Of a DNA stretch of 64,000 nucleotides, positions 17,700 through 27,811 are shown one piece after another (positions within the stretch are counted from its first letter, which is position 1; the number at the start of each line of letters is the position of its first letter). The DNA is taken from contig CALUWI010000001.1 of the NCBI GenBank assembly GCA_944324465.1, positions 192,245 through 256,244 on the forward strand. The letters run 5' to 3'. The DNA is from an uncultured Mucispirillum sp. Lineage in GTDB: Bacteria; Chrysiogenota; Deferribacteres; Deferribacterales; Mucispirillaceae. Both the position numbers and the translations under genes were made by a program. Under the pieces are notes generated by a model, which did not search any database, had not been told where the DNA came from, and saw only the letters and a program-made list of their open reading frames with translations.

Positions 17700-20600
17700 C
17701 TATGCTCCTGCTTTCACTACATTTACAAGGCACGCTTTAGTTTCCTGTATCCATGTATTTGGGTCGCCTGCATCAATAGTTAAAAGGTTTGTACTTGCAG
17801 CACTGCTTAAGCCTTTAAAGCCCCAGTTATATGGCATCCATACAACTGTACATTCTTCGCCGTTAATATTTAATGTATGGATACGATTTGTTACCATTGC
17901 TTTTACTTCAATCTCACCCCTTGCTGAGCTTACTTTTACTTTTTCGCCGTTTTTGATACCAAGTTTTTCAGCTAATGCAACAGGCATTTCTATAAATGTT
18001 TCTTTTACAAGTTCATTAAGCCATGGCACATTTCTTGTATAAGCACCAGAACACCAGTGCTCAGAAACTGCTGATGTACAAAGCACATAAGGAAAATCTT
18101 TTTTATCACCTATTTCTTGGAAGCCTTTTACTCGCGGATAAATTAAGCATGGGTTAGATGCTACATTTTCATGGAGTATATTTTTAGTAGGGCTTTCAAC
18201 AGGCTCATAAAATTCTGGGAACGGGCCGTCACTTGTTACATAAGATACATCTCGCGGAAGTGTGCCGCCTGCTTCTGGGTCTGCATATACACCGCCAAAA
18301 AGACGACCTATACCTTCTGCTGACATACGGAAAGGTTTCTGACCGTTTGCTGTATCTGGGCCGTCTGTTGCAGCTGGAACATCAGGAATATCATAACCAG
18401 TCCATTTTTTAGCATTTTTATCCCACCAGATAAGTTTAATATTTTCATCATATGGGTTGCCGTTTTTATCGCATGATGCCCTGTTATAAAGAATATGAAT
18501 ATTGCCTGGCCAAGTCCATGCATATTTTGGGAATATACCAAAGTTGCCCGGGTCTGTTTGGAAATCTTTTCTTAATGTCTGGTTTTCTCCATTTGCATAC
18601 ACACCAGCATATACCCAGCAGCCTGTAGATGTTGAGCCATCTGCCTGTATTTCGCCTATACCGTTTAAAAGTTTACCAGTTTTAATATTATATCCGTTAA
18701 TTTCTTTTAATACTGTATCTGACCTGTTATCTGCAGGGTAATTCCAGTTAGCAAGTTTAAAGATTTTATCTTTTTCTTCTGTAGAAGCAGAATATTTTTC
18801 TCTAATTTTTTGGAAAAGCATATCTATAATTTCTATATCTGGTTTAGCTTCACCTAAAGGCTCTAAACCTGCATTTCTCCACTGAACAAGACGGCTTGAG
18901 TTTATTAATGTACCTTCTTTTTCTAAAAATGATGCTGCAGGTAATAAAATAACTTCTGTATCTATATTTACAGGGTCAACACCTTCCCTTTTCTGCCAAA
19001 AGCATGCTGTTTCTGTCATAAATGGGTCTGCCACAACAAGCATTTCAAGTTTTTCAAGCCCAGCCTGCACTATATTTAAGTTAGGGCTTGTAACAAGCGG
19101 ATTCTGCCCCATAATATATAAAAATTTCATCTGCTTTTCTAAAGCAGTTTCAAATATTCTGTATATTGAATAATTTTGGTTTGTATTGATTTTTGGCATT
19201 AATGGATAACAGAAATCATTTTCTGCATTTGCATTTTCTCCAAACCATGATTTCATTAAGTTAACCATAAATTTTCTGCGGAAAGTACCGGAATCTTTTG
19301 TCCACTCATCAAGAGTCTGCTGTTTATGGTTAGGTGTACTTAAATAGCCAGGAAAATAGTTAAAAAGTACTGCAAAGTCTGTAGAGCCTTGAACATTTGG
19401 TTCACCGCGAAGTGCATTAATACCAGAACCAGGTTTACCTACATTGCCAAGTAAAAACTGCATAACTGTAAAACTTCGGATATTTTGAACACCTACTGTA
19501 TGCTGAGTCATACCAAGAGCATACATAACTGTGCCAGGGCGGTTATTTATCATAACTTCTGCAATTTTTTTAATATCATCTGCTGGAATACCAGTAATGC
19601 TTGATGCAGTTTGCAAGTCATAGCGTTTATAAAACTCACGCATTTTCATCATAACACTGTCTGGGTGAGTTAAATCTGCAAACTTAGGTTTGCCGGAAGC
19701 ATCTAACTGATAAGCCCATTTTTTCTTATTATAAGAATGTGTTTCTTCATTATAGCCGGAAAATAAGCCGTCATTAAAATCATAATCTTTAGATACAAGC
19801 ACTGCTGCATTTGTATGAGTTAAAAGATAATCTTTATCATAGCTTTCTGTTTCAAGAATATAGTTAATAACTGCACCAAGAAATGCAATATCTGTTCCAG
19901 GACGGATTTGTGCATGAATATCTGCTAATTTTGATGTTCTAGTGTATCGTGGGTCTACATGAATAACAACAGCACCTTGTGCTTTTGCTCTCATAATCCA
20001 TTTAGCACTCATTGGGTGGTTTTCAGCAGCATTTGAGCCTTCAATTAATATTGCTTTTGCATTTTTTAAATCCTGCCAGCTGTTTGTCATTGCACCTCTG
20101 CCAAAAGCTGCAGTTAATGCAGGCACTGTTGATGAGTGGCAAAGACGAGCCTGATGCTCTAAAAATGACACACCTAACATTCTAGTCATTTTAGTCATAA
20201 GGTAACATTCTTCATTATGAACCTGAGCACCGCCAACAAAACTTAATGCATCACATCTGTTTACATTATATGTTTTGCCATTATCTGTTTCTTGAGCTAT
20301 CCAGTTATCATCACGAACCTGTTTAATTTTTGATGCGATTTTATCAATGGCCTCATCCCAAGAGATATCAACCCATCTATCGCTTTTTGGAGCTCTGTAT
20401 TTAGGTGTAAGGTTTCTGCTGTCTGAATTTGGAATAACAGACATAGATGCCCCTTTACTGCAAAGACCACCTTCATTGACAATATGGTCAGAATCGCCTT
20501 CCAGGTTAATCATTTTACCCTCTTTTACATAACCAACCATACCGCATCCACAGGCACAGAATGTACAAATAGATGTGTATTCTTTTGCATCATCCAGCTT

Positions 20601-20711
20601 AAAGCCTTTTACTGCTGCTTTTACAGAGGGTATATTAAAACCAAAGCCAGCCAGAGAAAGTCCTGCCCCTGCTGCTGTAGTTTTAAGTAATGTTCTTCTG
20701 CTTACTTCCAA
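17700..20711 (-). CDS. fdhA: Formate dehydrogenase catalytic subunit, Cys type, Tat exported
   Basis: The molybdopterin subunit that oxidises formate to CO2 in the periplasm. It begins with a twin-arginine signal, SRRTLLKTTAAGAG. A [4Fe-4S] set follows (CTFCACGCGMVGYV, then GGLCSKG), then molybdopterin oxidoreductase domains and a dinucleotide-binding C-terminal domain; about 1003 residues. In E. coli FdnG the active site is HQARVU with selenocysteine. Here it is HQARLCHSS, so cysteine replaces selenocysteine at about residue 191. I chose a TTG start seven bases after GGGAGG. It leads the operon fdhA-fdhE-desulfurase-fdhB-fdhI. Confidence 0.93.
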   Translation of the reverse strand: MEVSRRTLLKTTAAGAGLSLAGFGFNIPSVKAAVKGFKLDDAKEYTSICTFCACGCGMVGYVKEGKMINLEGDSDHIVNEGGLCSKGASMSVIPNSDSRNLTPKYRAPKSDRWVDISWDEAIDKIASKIKQVRDDNWIAQETDNGKTYNVNRCDALSFVGGAQVHNEECYLMTKMTRMLGVSFLEHQARLCHSSTVPALTAAFGRGAMTNSWQDLKNAKAILIEGSNAAENHPMSAKWIMRAKAQGAVVIHVDPRYTRTSKLADIHAQIRPGTDIAFLGAVINYILETESYDKDYLLTHTNAAVLVSKDYDFNDGLFSGYNEETHSYNKKKWAYQLDASGKPKFADLTHPDSVMMKMREFYKRYDLQTASSITGIPADDIKKIAEVMINNRPGTVMYALGMTQHTVGVQNIRSFTVMQFLLGNVGKPGSGINALRGEPNVQGSTDFAVLFNYFPGYLSTPNHKQQTLDEWTKDSGTFRRKFMVNLMKSWFGENANAENDFCYPLMPKINTNQNYSIYRIFETALEKQMKFLYIMGQNPLVTSPNLNIVQAGLEKLEMLVVADPFMTETACFWQKREGVDPVNIDTEVILLPAASFLEKEGTLINSSRLVQWRNAGLEPLGEAKPDIEIIDMLFQKIREKYSASTEEKDKIFKLANWNYPADNRSDTVLKEINGYNIKTGKLLNGIGEIQADGSTSTGCWVYAGVYANGENQTLRKDFQTDPGNFGIFPKYAWTWPGNIHILYNRASCDKNGNPYDENIKLIWWDKNAKKWTGYDIPDVPAATDGPDTANGQKPFRMSAEGIGRLFGGVYADPEAGGTLPRDVSYVTSDGPFPEFYEPVESPTKNILHENVASNPCLIYPRVKGFQEIGDKKDFPYVLCTSAVSEHWCSGAYTRNVPWLNELVKETFIEMPVALAEKLGIKNGEKVKVSSARGEIEVKAMVTNRIHTLNINGEECTVVWMPYNWGFKGLSSAASTNLLTIDAGDPNTWIQETKACLVNVVKAGA

Positions 20712-21778
20712 AGTAGCACCTCCCAATATTACTTGGAGAAAGAATGCTTAGCATATTTAACTTCATAAGGAATAGAAAATCTGACTGCTGCATAAATATA
20801 CAAAAACAATCTTTTTCCTCTTATTAAATTATCACATTTTTTTTATTTTTACAAGAGATAAAATTATTAATAAATTATCGCACTAAATTATATATAATTA
20901 TTTATCATCTTATTTATCAATATGTTATAAATAAAATTATCTTACAATACATTTTCATTTATAGAATTTTTTAAACATTATATAACAATGTTTTATACAT
21001 AATAATAAGTAATAATTTTTTTAAATATACACATTTTAATAATTTATCTGTATTTTCTATAGACATAAATAAGGAACAATATTGAATTTAAATAAAAAAT
21101 TAAAAATAATATATTTTCTATAAAAAAATTTTAAGATAATAGTATAATATATTTCTTCAAAATAAAACATTATATATAAAATACTGCTTCACCCCCATTT
21201 TTTTGAAACTATAATTAAAAATACTAATTTATAATAAACTTAGTAATTATTATTTATGTATTTGTAGTATATTTTAAACTATCTTACCGCCGCAAATCTC
21301 ATAAATCAAGTTTTCGTTATTTCATTTCTTATGCTCCAATTCCTTAAACATTCGCTGTTTTTTCTCCACAGCAACTGCAACTCGCTATCGCTCAGACAAT
21401 CAGCTTGCTAACCGTTCCAAAAAAACAGCTCATAAGAAATTAAGTCGCAAAGAGAATGAAATAACATGGGTGCATTCTTTAAAAGCGGATATAATGTCAT
21501 ATTAATATATACTTATTTTTAAGCTCTATTTTTAATTCTAGTAAATATTTTATTTTAATTATTATATAGTTATTAGCATTATTGTAAAAAAATGGGGGTT
21601 AAGCAGATATAAAATAATTATTTTAATGGTGATAATGATAAAAATATTATACTATAAAAATACTATAAATTTAAAATATTCTTAAATATGCCGGCTTAAT
21701 TTATACAAAATCTCTATATATTATATATAATGACAGTTTTAATTTATAAATTATTTATATATAACTGCATATTATATA
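20712..21778. other. About 1-kb spacer with an inserted MITE-like element
   Basis: No gene is supported in this gap between coaD and fdhA. The part nearest fdhA must carry the fdh promoter, but the sequence is so AT-rich that I cannot pick one. The middle (21184-21606) is MITE-like copy B; the rest is plain AT-rich sequence. Confidence 0.6.
21184..21606. mobile_element. MITE-like element, copy B (423 bp, 10-bp target repeat)
   Basis: A non-coding element bounded by an exact 10-bp direct repeat ATATAAAATA (21174-21183 and 21607-21616). Its terminal inverted repeats match at 20 of 21 positions: the left begins CTGCTTCACCCCCATT and the right ends AATGGGGGTTAAGCAG. The core repeats the layout of copy A: GTTATTTCATTTCTTATG pairs with CATAAGAAAT and AATGAAATAAC, and GCTGTTTTTT with AAAAAACAGC. 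The loop carries CTCGCTATCGCTCAGACAATC. The better-preserved ends suggest this copy is younger than the one at 13621. Confidence 0.85.
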
Positions 21779-22255
21779 TTATATATTATATTTTTCAATT
21801 AGTCTTTTACATACTGGTTCTGGTACAAGGCTTGATACATCGCCTTTATTGTATGCTATATCCCGCACTATTGTTGAACTTAAAAATAAATACCTGCTGC
21901 CTGGCACCATAAAAATTGTTTCTACATTATTATTTATGCTTCTGTTTGCAAAAGCCATCTGAAACTCATATTCAAAATCTGATACGGCTCTTAAACCGCG
22001 GATAATATATGCAGCTTTTTTTGACTGCATATAATCTACTAAAAGTCCATTAAATGATTCTACTATTATATTATCATTACCAGCAAATACTTCCCTTATC
22101 ATCTCTACTCTTTCTTCTAAAGTAAATAAATGCTTTTTATTTATATTTTCTGAAACTGCAATATATAGCTTATCGCAGAATTTTGCTGCCCGCTCTACTA
22201 TATCTTTATGACCTAAAGTGAAAGGGTCAAATGAGCCTGGGTATACTCCTGTCAT
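21779..22255 (-). CDS. coaD: Phosphopantetheine adenylyltransferase
   Basis: CoaD transfers AMP from ATP to 4'-phosphopantetheine, the step before last in coenzyme A synthesis. The 158-residue protein has the nucleotidyltransferase motif GSFDPFTLGHKDIVERA at the N-terminus, IIRGLRAVSDFEYE in the middle, and a late SSTIVRDIA segment, as in the family. It is the last gene of the block that starts with the fatty acid genes, five bases after rsmD. Confidence 0.96.
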   Translation of the reverse strand: MTGVYPGSFDPFTLGHKDIVERAAKFCDKLYIAVSENINKKHLFTLEERVEMIREVFAGNDNIIVESFNGLLVDYMQSKKAAYIIRGLRAVSDFEYEFQMAFANRSINNNVETIFMVPGSRYLFLSSTIVRDIAYNKGDVSSLVPEPVCKRLIEKYNI

Positions 22256-22259
22256 ATAC

Positions 22260-22793
22260 TTACTCCTTAATATAACGCAGAAATCTGATTATTGTATCAC
22301 CATATCTGCGTTCATCAATTATCTCAAATTTCTCATGGTTTATAAATTCAGTTTTATAAAATTCTTCATATAATATTATGCCGTCATCTTTTAAAATATT
22401 GCTGCTGCTGACTGATGCAAGCACTTCATTAGTTTTATACATATTATATGGCGGGTCAAAAATAATTAAATCATACTGCTTGTTGAGTGTTGTGCATATT
22501 TTTAAATAATCGCCTTTATATATATTATATGTGCCTTTTTCCATTAAAGCTGTATTCATTTTTAATGCAGTAATATCTTTATCTATAAAATCAATATGAG
22601 CTGCACCTCTGCTGTATGCCTCTATTCCTAATGCTCCAGTTCCTGCAAAAGCATCTAATATTTCAGGGTAATCCTGCATATCAGATATTATAGAAAATAC
22701 TGCAGAACGAATCTTATCAGTTGTTGGCCGCGTCTTTGAGCCTGCTGGCGAATGAAGCTGCCTGCCCTTTAATAAACCGCTTACTATCCTCAA
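22260..22793 (-). CDS. rsmD: 16S rRNA (guanine966-N2)-methyltransferase
   Basis: RsmD methylates G966 of 16S rRNA in the assembling small subunit. The 177 residues begin MRIVSGLLKGRQL, the usual opening. They hold the SAM site LDAFAGTGALGIEAYSRGA and the catalytic FDPPYN. The first 77 bases overlap the 3' end of the radical SAM gene in another frame. Both protein ends look genuine, so the overlap is probably real. It pairs with coaD, as it does in many bacteria. Confidence 0.93.
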   Translation of the reverse strand: MRIVSGLLKGRQLHSPAGSKTRPTTDKIRSAVFSIISDMQDYPEILDAFAGTGALGIEAYSRGAAHIDFIDKDITALKMNTALMEKGTYNIYKGDYLKICTTLNKQYDLIIFDPPYNMYKTNEVLASVSSSNILKDDGIILYEEFYKTEFINHEKFEIIDERRYGDTIIRFLRYIKE

Positions 22794-23721
22794 GGTAATT
22801 TCTCCTTATTTCTATACATATATCTTTAAAGTCATCTTCTTTAATATCCGGGTATATTTCATAATTTTTACTAAATATTTTTCTGCCGGTTTTTTTAAAG
22901 CCTGAATATCTGACTTTTCCACCCATATCCATATATAAAAGCATTATAAATGTTTTTACAATATCGCCAAAGGATTTATGGTGTGCACCTGCTGCTATCT
23001 GACCGCTTTCTGCTGCATCTTCTGGCAGCCCCATGCGTATTACCTGCACCTGCTCTGCTGTAAAATGAGCATACATGCCGCCTGCTGCTAATATCATATC
23101 TGCTAAATCTGTACCCTTATATTCTCCACTTAAATATAAACCGTAAAGAGCCGTATTTTTCAGCACTTGAGTAGGATAAATTCTTGCTGTCTTTATATTT
23201 TTCTTAGCAAGAAGTGCTGCATCATCTATACAGGAATATAAACTCTGCTTATACATTCCAGCCATAAGCTGAACACCGCAGTCTGTAATATTTAATATAT
23301 CATCTACTGCTTTTTCTGCCTGCACATTTGTATAAGGTCTGCCGTTTGCTTCTAACACATTATTATCAAGGCTTTGTATGCCAAGCTCCACAAGTGAAAT
23401 GTTATAATCTTTAATCTCTGATAAAGTTTCACTGTTTATTGTATCAGGTCTTGTGGAAAAGCGAATTTTTTTAAACCCGTTATCGTAAGCAAGCCTGTAT
23501 AAACTTTCCCTTTCCTGCCTTTTGACTGCTGCAAAGTTGCCGCCGTAATATGCAAGTTCATCATAAGATAAACCGTAAGAAAGCCATGTTTTTATCTGGT
23601 TTTCTGCCAGACTTATAAGGTTGTTTTCTGCTTTTACACCGCTTATTGCCTGCTGGTCGCAAAATATACACTTGTTGCCGCAGGAAGCAAAGGGAAGAAA
23701 TACTGGTAGGATTTTAGCCAT
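22717..23721 (-). CDS. Radical SAM protein, Elp3-like
   Basis: A 334-residue radical SAM enzyme. The iron-sulfur motif CGNKCIFCDQQ (CxxxCxxC) is near residue 14, followed by a TIM-barrel pattern (YYGGNFAAV, STRPDTI, LVELGIQSLDNNVL). This matches the Elp3-like radical SAM proteins of Clostridia and related bacteria, some of which act on tRNA. The substrate here is not known. No acetyltransferase domain is fused to it. Its start overlaps the rnc stop by eight bases, and its end overlaps rsmD by 77 bases. Confidence 0.8.
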   Translation of the reverse strand: MAKILPVFLPFASCGNKCIFCDQQAISGVKAENNLISLAENQIKTWLSYGLSYDELAYYGGNFAAVKRQERESLYRLAYDNGFKKIRFSTRPDTINSETLSEIKDYNISLVELGIQSLDNNVLEANGRPYTNVQAEKAVDDILNITDCGVQLMAGMYKQSLYSCIDDAALLAKKNIKTARIYPTQVLKNTALYGLYLSGEYKGTDLADMILAAGGMYAHFTAEQVQVIRMGLPEDAAESGQIAAGAHHKSFGDIVKTFIMLLYMDMGGKVRYSGFKKTGRKIFSKNYEIYPDIKEDDFKDICIEIRRNYLEDSKRFIKGQAASFASRLKDAANN

Positions 23722-24424
23722 TTTTACTTTGATACTGCTTTAAAGCCAGCGTTGCCGCCTGCTTTTCTGCCTCTTTTTTACTTCTGCCCTGACCTTGTGT
23801 TTTCATTACACCGCATACATCCACTTCCACAAAAAATGTTTTGTTGTGCTCTGGACCTGTGGCAGAAATTAATGTGTATTCAGGCAGTCTGCCAAAATCA
23901 CGCTGGCATATCTGCTGCAGCTGAGTTTTTGCATCACGAAAAGAGTTGCTCTGAACTGCCTCTATTATAAAGTCTTCAAGTAAATTTAATACTATTGTTT
24001 TTACTTTATCATAACCGCCGTCTAAATAAACAGCTGCCATTATAGCTTCAAAAATATCTGCTACTATTGCTTTTTTTATATTATCAACACCATTAAATTC
24101 ACTTTTGCCTAATAATATATTACTGCTTAAATCAATTTTTTTAGATATTTCAAAAAGAGCCGATGAATTTACTATGTATGCTCTTAATATAGATAAATCA
24201 CCCTCTTGAAAATCTGGGTATTTTTTAACAAGATATTCTGTGATTACAAGCTCTACTACTGCATCGCCTAAAAATTCAAGCCTTTCATAGTTGTAATCAA
24301 GACTGTTATCATGAGCATAAGAAGAATGAGTAAGGGACCGTAAAAGCAGCCCCTTATCATTAAATGTATAATTTATTTTTTCTTCAATATTTGCAATATA
24401 TGTGCTGGATATATTATTCAACAT
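23714..24424 (-). CDS. rnc: Ribonuclease III
   Basis: RNase III cuts double-stranded RNA in rRNA precursors and in structured mRNA. The 236-residue product has the nuclease signature [20 protein letters not shown], the second acidic site in [20 protein letters not shown], and a C-terminal double-stranded RNA-binding domain ending [15 protein letters not shown]. It overlaps the fabF stop by 11 bases. Its place behind fabF is common in bacteria. Confidence 0.95.
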   Translation of the reverse strand: MLNNISSTYIANIEEKINYTFNDKGLLLRSLTHSSYAHDNSLDYNYERLEFLGDAVVELVITEYLVKKYPDFQEGDLSILRAYIVNSSALFEISKKIDLSSNILLGKSEFNGVDNIKKAIVADIFEAIMAAVYLDGGYDKVKTIVLNLLEDFIIEAVQSNSFRDAKTQLQQICQRDFGRLPEYTLISATGPEHNKTFFVEVDVCGVMKTQGQGRSKKEAEKQAATLALKQYQSKNG

Positions 24425-25655
24425 ATTTTTTAAATACTAAAGATGCATTTGTTCCGCCGAAACCAAATGAGTTAGATAAACCATACTCCATTTCATGTTG
24501 AACAGCTTTATTTGGTGTATAGTCTAAATCACATTTTTCGTCCTGATTATCAATATTGATTGTAGGTGGAACGATACCTTCATTTACTGCCATCATAGTA
24601 ATAATACCTTCAACAGCACCAGCTGCACCAAGAAGGTGGCCAGTCATAGATTTAGTTGAACTGATTTTTACTGTTTTTGCAGCATCGCCAAATACATCTT
24701 TAATAGCCATACTTTCTAATACATCCCCTGCTGGAGTTGATGTACCGTGAGTATTAATATAGCCTATTTTATCTGGAGTGATGCCTGCATCTTTTACAGC
24801 TGCAGCCATACATCTTCTTGCACCATTACCGTCACCTGCAGGAAGTGTAATGTGGTATGCATCACTGCTCATGCCGTAGCCTACTACTTCGCCTAATATT
24901 TTTGCACCTCTTGCTTTTGCATGCTCTAAACTTTCAAGCACAAGCACACCGCCGCCTTCACCTATTAAGAAACCATCTCTATCTTTATCAAATGGACGGC
25001 TTGCTTTTTCAGGTTCATCGTTGCGTCTTGATAATGCTCTCATATTAGCAAAACCTGCAACAGCAAGTGGAGTAATAGCAGCTTCAGAACCGCCAGATAC
25101 CATAATATCTGCATCGCCTCTTTCTATAATGCGGGCAGCATCACCTATAGAGTGAGTACCTGTTGCACAAGCAGTTACTATGCTTATGTTTGGTCCTTTT
25201 AATGAATATTTAATAGAAACAAGACCGTTTGCAATATTAATAATAGCACCAGGGATAAAGAATGGAGATACTTTTTTGTAACCGCCTGCAAGATATGCTT
25301 CCTGAGTATCTTCAATAACTTTAAAACCACCAATACCTGCACCTATGCAGCAGCCTGCTCTGTCATGGTCAAACTGAAAAGTATCAAGACCAGCCTGTTT
25401 AATAGCTTCTTCTGCTGCAGCAAGAGCATAAAAGCAGAAATAGTCATATTTTTTTACATCTTTTTTATCAACATAATTTTCTGGATTAAAATTTTTAACT
25501 TCAGCAGCAATTCTTACTGGGAATGTAGAAGCATCAAATTTTGTAATATAACCTGCTCCGCTTTTACCAGCAATTAAGTTTTCCCAAGTTTCTTTAACTG
25601 AATTACCTAATGGTGTTACACACCCCATACCTGTTATAACAACTCTGTGTTTCAC
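24414..25655 (-). CDS. fabF: Beta-ketoacyl-ACP synthase II
   Basis: FabF condenses malonyl-ACP with a growing acyl-ACP in type II fatty acid synthesis. The 413 residues begin [17 protein letters not shown]. They hold the nucleophile in [14 protein letters not shown], the two histidines in [11 protein letters not shown] and [11 protein letters not shown], and the C-terminal [12 protein letters not shown]. It is transcribed after acpP, but a terminator hairpin separates them, so fabF and rnc may be made at a lower level than acpP. Confidence 0.96.
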   Translation of the reverse strand: MKHRVVITGMGCVTPLGNSVKETWENLIAGKSGAGYITKFDASTFPVRIAAEVKNFNPENYVDKKDVKKYDYFCFYALAAAEEAIKQAGLDTFQFDHDRAGCCIGAGIGGFKVIEDTQEAYLAGGYKKVSPFFIPGAIINIANGLVSIKYSLKGPNISIVTACATGTHSIGDAARIIERGDADIMVSGGSEAAITPLAVAGFANMRALSRRNDEPEKASRPFDKDRDGFLIGEGGGVLVLESLEHAKARGAKILGEVVGYGMSSDAYHITLPAGDGNGARRCMAAAVKDAGITPDKIGYINTHGTSTPAGDVLESMAIKDVFGDAAKTVKISSTKSMTGHLLGAAGAVEGIITMMAVNEGIVPPTINIDNQDEKCDLDYTPNKAVQHEMEYGLSNSFGFGGTNASLVFKKYVE

Positions 25656-25753
25656 GGCTCCTCCAAAACGAAAAAAAATAAAGAATAAGACTTATATATT
25701 ACAATTAAAAATTATAATATATAAAGCTTATTTCTAATATACAGACATTATAT

Positions 25754-25777
25754 ATAAAAAGGGCGGATATACCGCCC
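25754..25777 (-). terminator. Terminator after acpP
   Basis: On the minus strand a GGGCGG/CCGCCC stem is followed by TTTTTATAT, four bases past the acpP stop. It would make a short, abundant acpP message and reduce read-through into fabF. Confidence 0.85.
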
Positions 25778-25781
25778 ATAA

Positions 25782-26021
25782 TTATTTTGCGTTAGCTTTA
25801 ATAAAATCAATTGCGTCTTGAACTGTTTTGATTTTAGTAGATTCTTCATCAGGAATTTCAATATCAAATTCGCTTTCAAGTTCCATAATAAGTTGAACTG
25901 TATCAAGAGAATCTGCACCTAAATCATCAATAAAAGATGCTTCGTTTGTAACATTAGCTACATCATCAACTTTTAATTGTTCTGCAATAATTTCTTTTAC
26001 TCTTTTTTCAATGTCTGCCAT
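25782..26021 (-). CDS. acpP: Acyl carrier protein
   Basis: The 79-residue acidic carrier for acyl chains in fatty acid and lipid A synthesis. The phosphopantetheine serine is Ser38 in [18 protein letters not shown]. The length, acidity and helix pattern are standard. The ATG follows AGGAGG. It lies between fabG and fabF, with a terminator directly after. Confidence 0.97.
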   Translation of the reverse strand: MADIEKRVKEIIAEQLKVDDVANVTNEASFIDDLGADSLDTVQLIMELESEFDIEIPDEESTKIKTVQDAIDFIKANAK

Positions 26022-26070
26022 TTTATTTCCTCCTCACAGAAATAATATTTTATCCCTTGCGGGTTTATTT

Positions 26071-26820
26071 TTATAAGTACATACCACCGTTTAAGTGCAG
26101 TGTCTGACCTGTCATATAATCAGAAAGCGGGCTTGCAAGATATACTACTGCATTTGCAATATCTTCAGGCTTGCCTAATGATTTTAAAGGAATTTTTTCC
26201 ATATATGCAGCTTTCACATCATCAGAAAGTGATGCTGTCATATCAGTTTCTATAAATCCTGGAGCAACAGCATTTACTCTAATACCACGAGATGCACATT
26301 CTAATGCTGCAGATTTTGTCATACCAATAATACCTGCTTTTGTAGCAGAATAATTAAACTGACCTGCATTACCAGCAAAGCCTACAACACTTGATATGTT
26401 TATAATTTTGCCGTAACGGTTTTTCATCATACCTTTTACCGCTCTCCTTGTGCATAAGAAAGCCCCTTTTAAGTTAACATCAATAACAGAGTCCCATTCT
26501 TCTGTTTTCATACGCATAAGAAGATTATCTTTTGTGATACCTGCATTATTAACTAAAATATCTACAGGACCAAGGCTTTTTTCAACAGCAGAAAACATTT
26601 CTTCTACTTCTGCTTCAACATTAACTCTTGCCTTAAATATTTCTGCTTTGCCGCCGTTTTTTCTAATAAGTTCAGCAACTTCTACTGCAGATGCTTCACT
26701 GCTTGAATAGTTAACTGCAACAGCTGCACCATTTTCTGCTAAAGCTAAAGCAATAGCTTTACCTATACCGCGGGATGCACCAGTTACAAGTGCCACTTTA
26801 TCTTTTAACATATCTTTCAT
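26071..26820 (-). CDS. fabG: 3-oxoacyl-ACP reductase
   Basis: FabG reduces the 3-ketoacyl-ACP with NADPH. The 249-residue short-chain dehydrogenase has the cofactor loop VTGASRGIGKAIA, NNAGITKDN, and the active-site set Ser (ISSVVGFAG), Tyr and Lys (YSATKAG). It ends with the usual LHLNGGMYL. It begins one base after the fabD stop. Confidence 0.96.
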   Translation of the reverse strand: MKDMLKDKVALVTGASRGIGKAIALALAENGAAVAVNYSSSEASAVEVAELIRKNGGKAEIFKARVNVEAEVEEMFSAVEKSLGPVDILVNNAGITKDNLLMRMKTEEWDSVIDVNLKGAFLCTRRAVKGMMKNRYGKIINISSVVGFAGNAGQFNYSATKAGIIGMTKSAALECASRGIRVNAVAPGFIETDMTASLSDDVKAAYMEKIPLKSLGKPEDIANAVVYLASPLSDYMTGQTLHLNGGMYL

Positions 26821-26821
26821 T

Positions 26822-27736
26822 TTATAATTTACCTAAATCATCTACAGTTGATATATTTATAGTTTCAACTGTTTTATTAATTTTTTTAATTAAACCCGTT
26901 AATACGCTTCCTGCACCTACTTCAATAAAAGTAGTAACACCTGCAGCAACCATATTTTCAACTGACTGTGTCCATTTAACAGTACCTGCAACCTGACGAA
27001 TAAGTGCATTTTTAACTTCTACACCTGTTTTTTCTACTGCTGCATCTATGTTATTCATTATAGGAATATTTAAATCATTTATTGCTGTATTATTTAAATA
27101 TTCTGCCATAGCATCTTTAGCTGGCTGCATAAGTGAGCAGTGGAATGGAGCAGAAACAGGCAGTGGTACAACTCTTTTTGCACCTGCAGTTTTAAGTTCT
27201 TCACCAGCTTGAGCAACAGCATCTGCACTTCCTGCAATAACTACCTGACCAGGACAATTAAAATTTGCAGGCTCTACTATAAAGCCAGTTTTTGAAATAC
27301 CAGCACATACTTTGCTGACAGTATCTTCATCAAGTCCAAGGACAGCACTCATCGCACCAGCACCAACAGGAACAGCACTTTGCATAAATTTACCTCTGTT
27401 ATGCACTGCTTTAACAGTTTCTTCAAAAGATAAACCGCCTGCAGCATAAACTGCACTGTATTCGCCTAAAGAGTGGCCTGCAAAAAAAGCCGGCTGCACT
27501 TTGTCTTTAATAAGCGACCATATAGATGCACTCATTGTTACAAGAGCTGGCTGAGTGTTTTGAGTAAGTTTTAAATCATTTTCTGGGCCATTAAACATAA
27601 TATCAGACAGGCTGTAACCTAATGCCTTGTCTGCATTTGAGTAAAATTCTTTTACGCTGTCAAACTTATCATAAAAATCTTTACCCATACCTACAAATTG
27701 TGACCCTTGTCCGGGAAATACAACAGCTACTGACAT
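26822..27736 (-). CDS. fabD: Malonyl-CoA:ACP transacylase
   Basis: FabD loads malonyl groups from CoA onto acyl carrier protein. About 304 residues with VVFPGQGSQFVGMG at the N-terminus, the nucleophile in FFAGHSLGEYSAVYAAG, and the second active-site His in SAPFHCSLMQPA. I start at the ATG six bases after GGAG; the ATG four codons upstream overlaps that ribosome site. It precedes fabG. A 281-bp gap separates it from plsX, where many genomes have fabH. Confidence 0.95.
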   Translation of the reverse strand: MSVAVVFPGQGSQFVGMGKDFYDKFDSVKEFYSNADKALGYSLSDIMFNGPENDLKLTQNTQPALVTMSASIWSLIKDKVQPAFFAGHSLGEYSAVYAAGGLSFEETVKAVHNRGKFMQSAVPVGAGAMSAVLGLDEDTVSKVCAGISKTGFIVEPANFNCPGQVVIAGSADAVAQAGEELKTAGAKRVVPLPVSAPFHCSLMQPAKDAMAEYLNNTAINDLNIPIMNNIDAAVEKTGVEVKNALIRQVAGTVKWTQSVENMVAAGVTTFIEVGAGSVLTGLIKKINKTVETINISTVDDLGKL

Positions 27737-27811
27737 AAGTTTCTCCATTAATATGGCTTACAAGATAAGATATAAATATAATAAATTAAGACTAGAAAAA
27801 ACTAGAATGGT

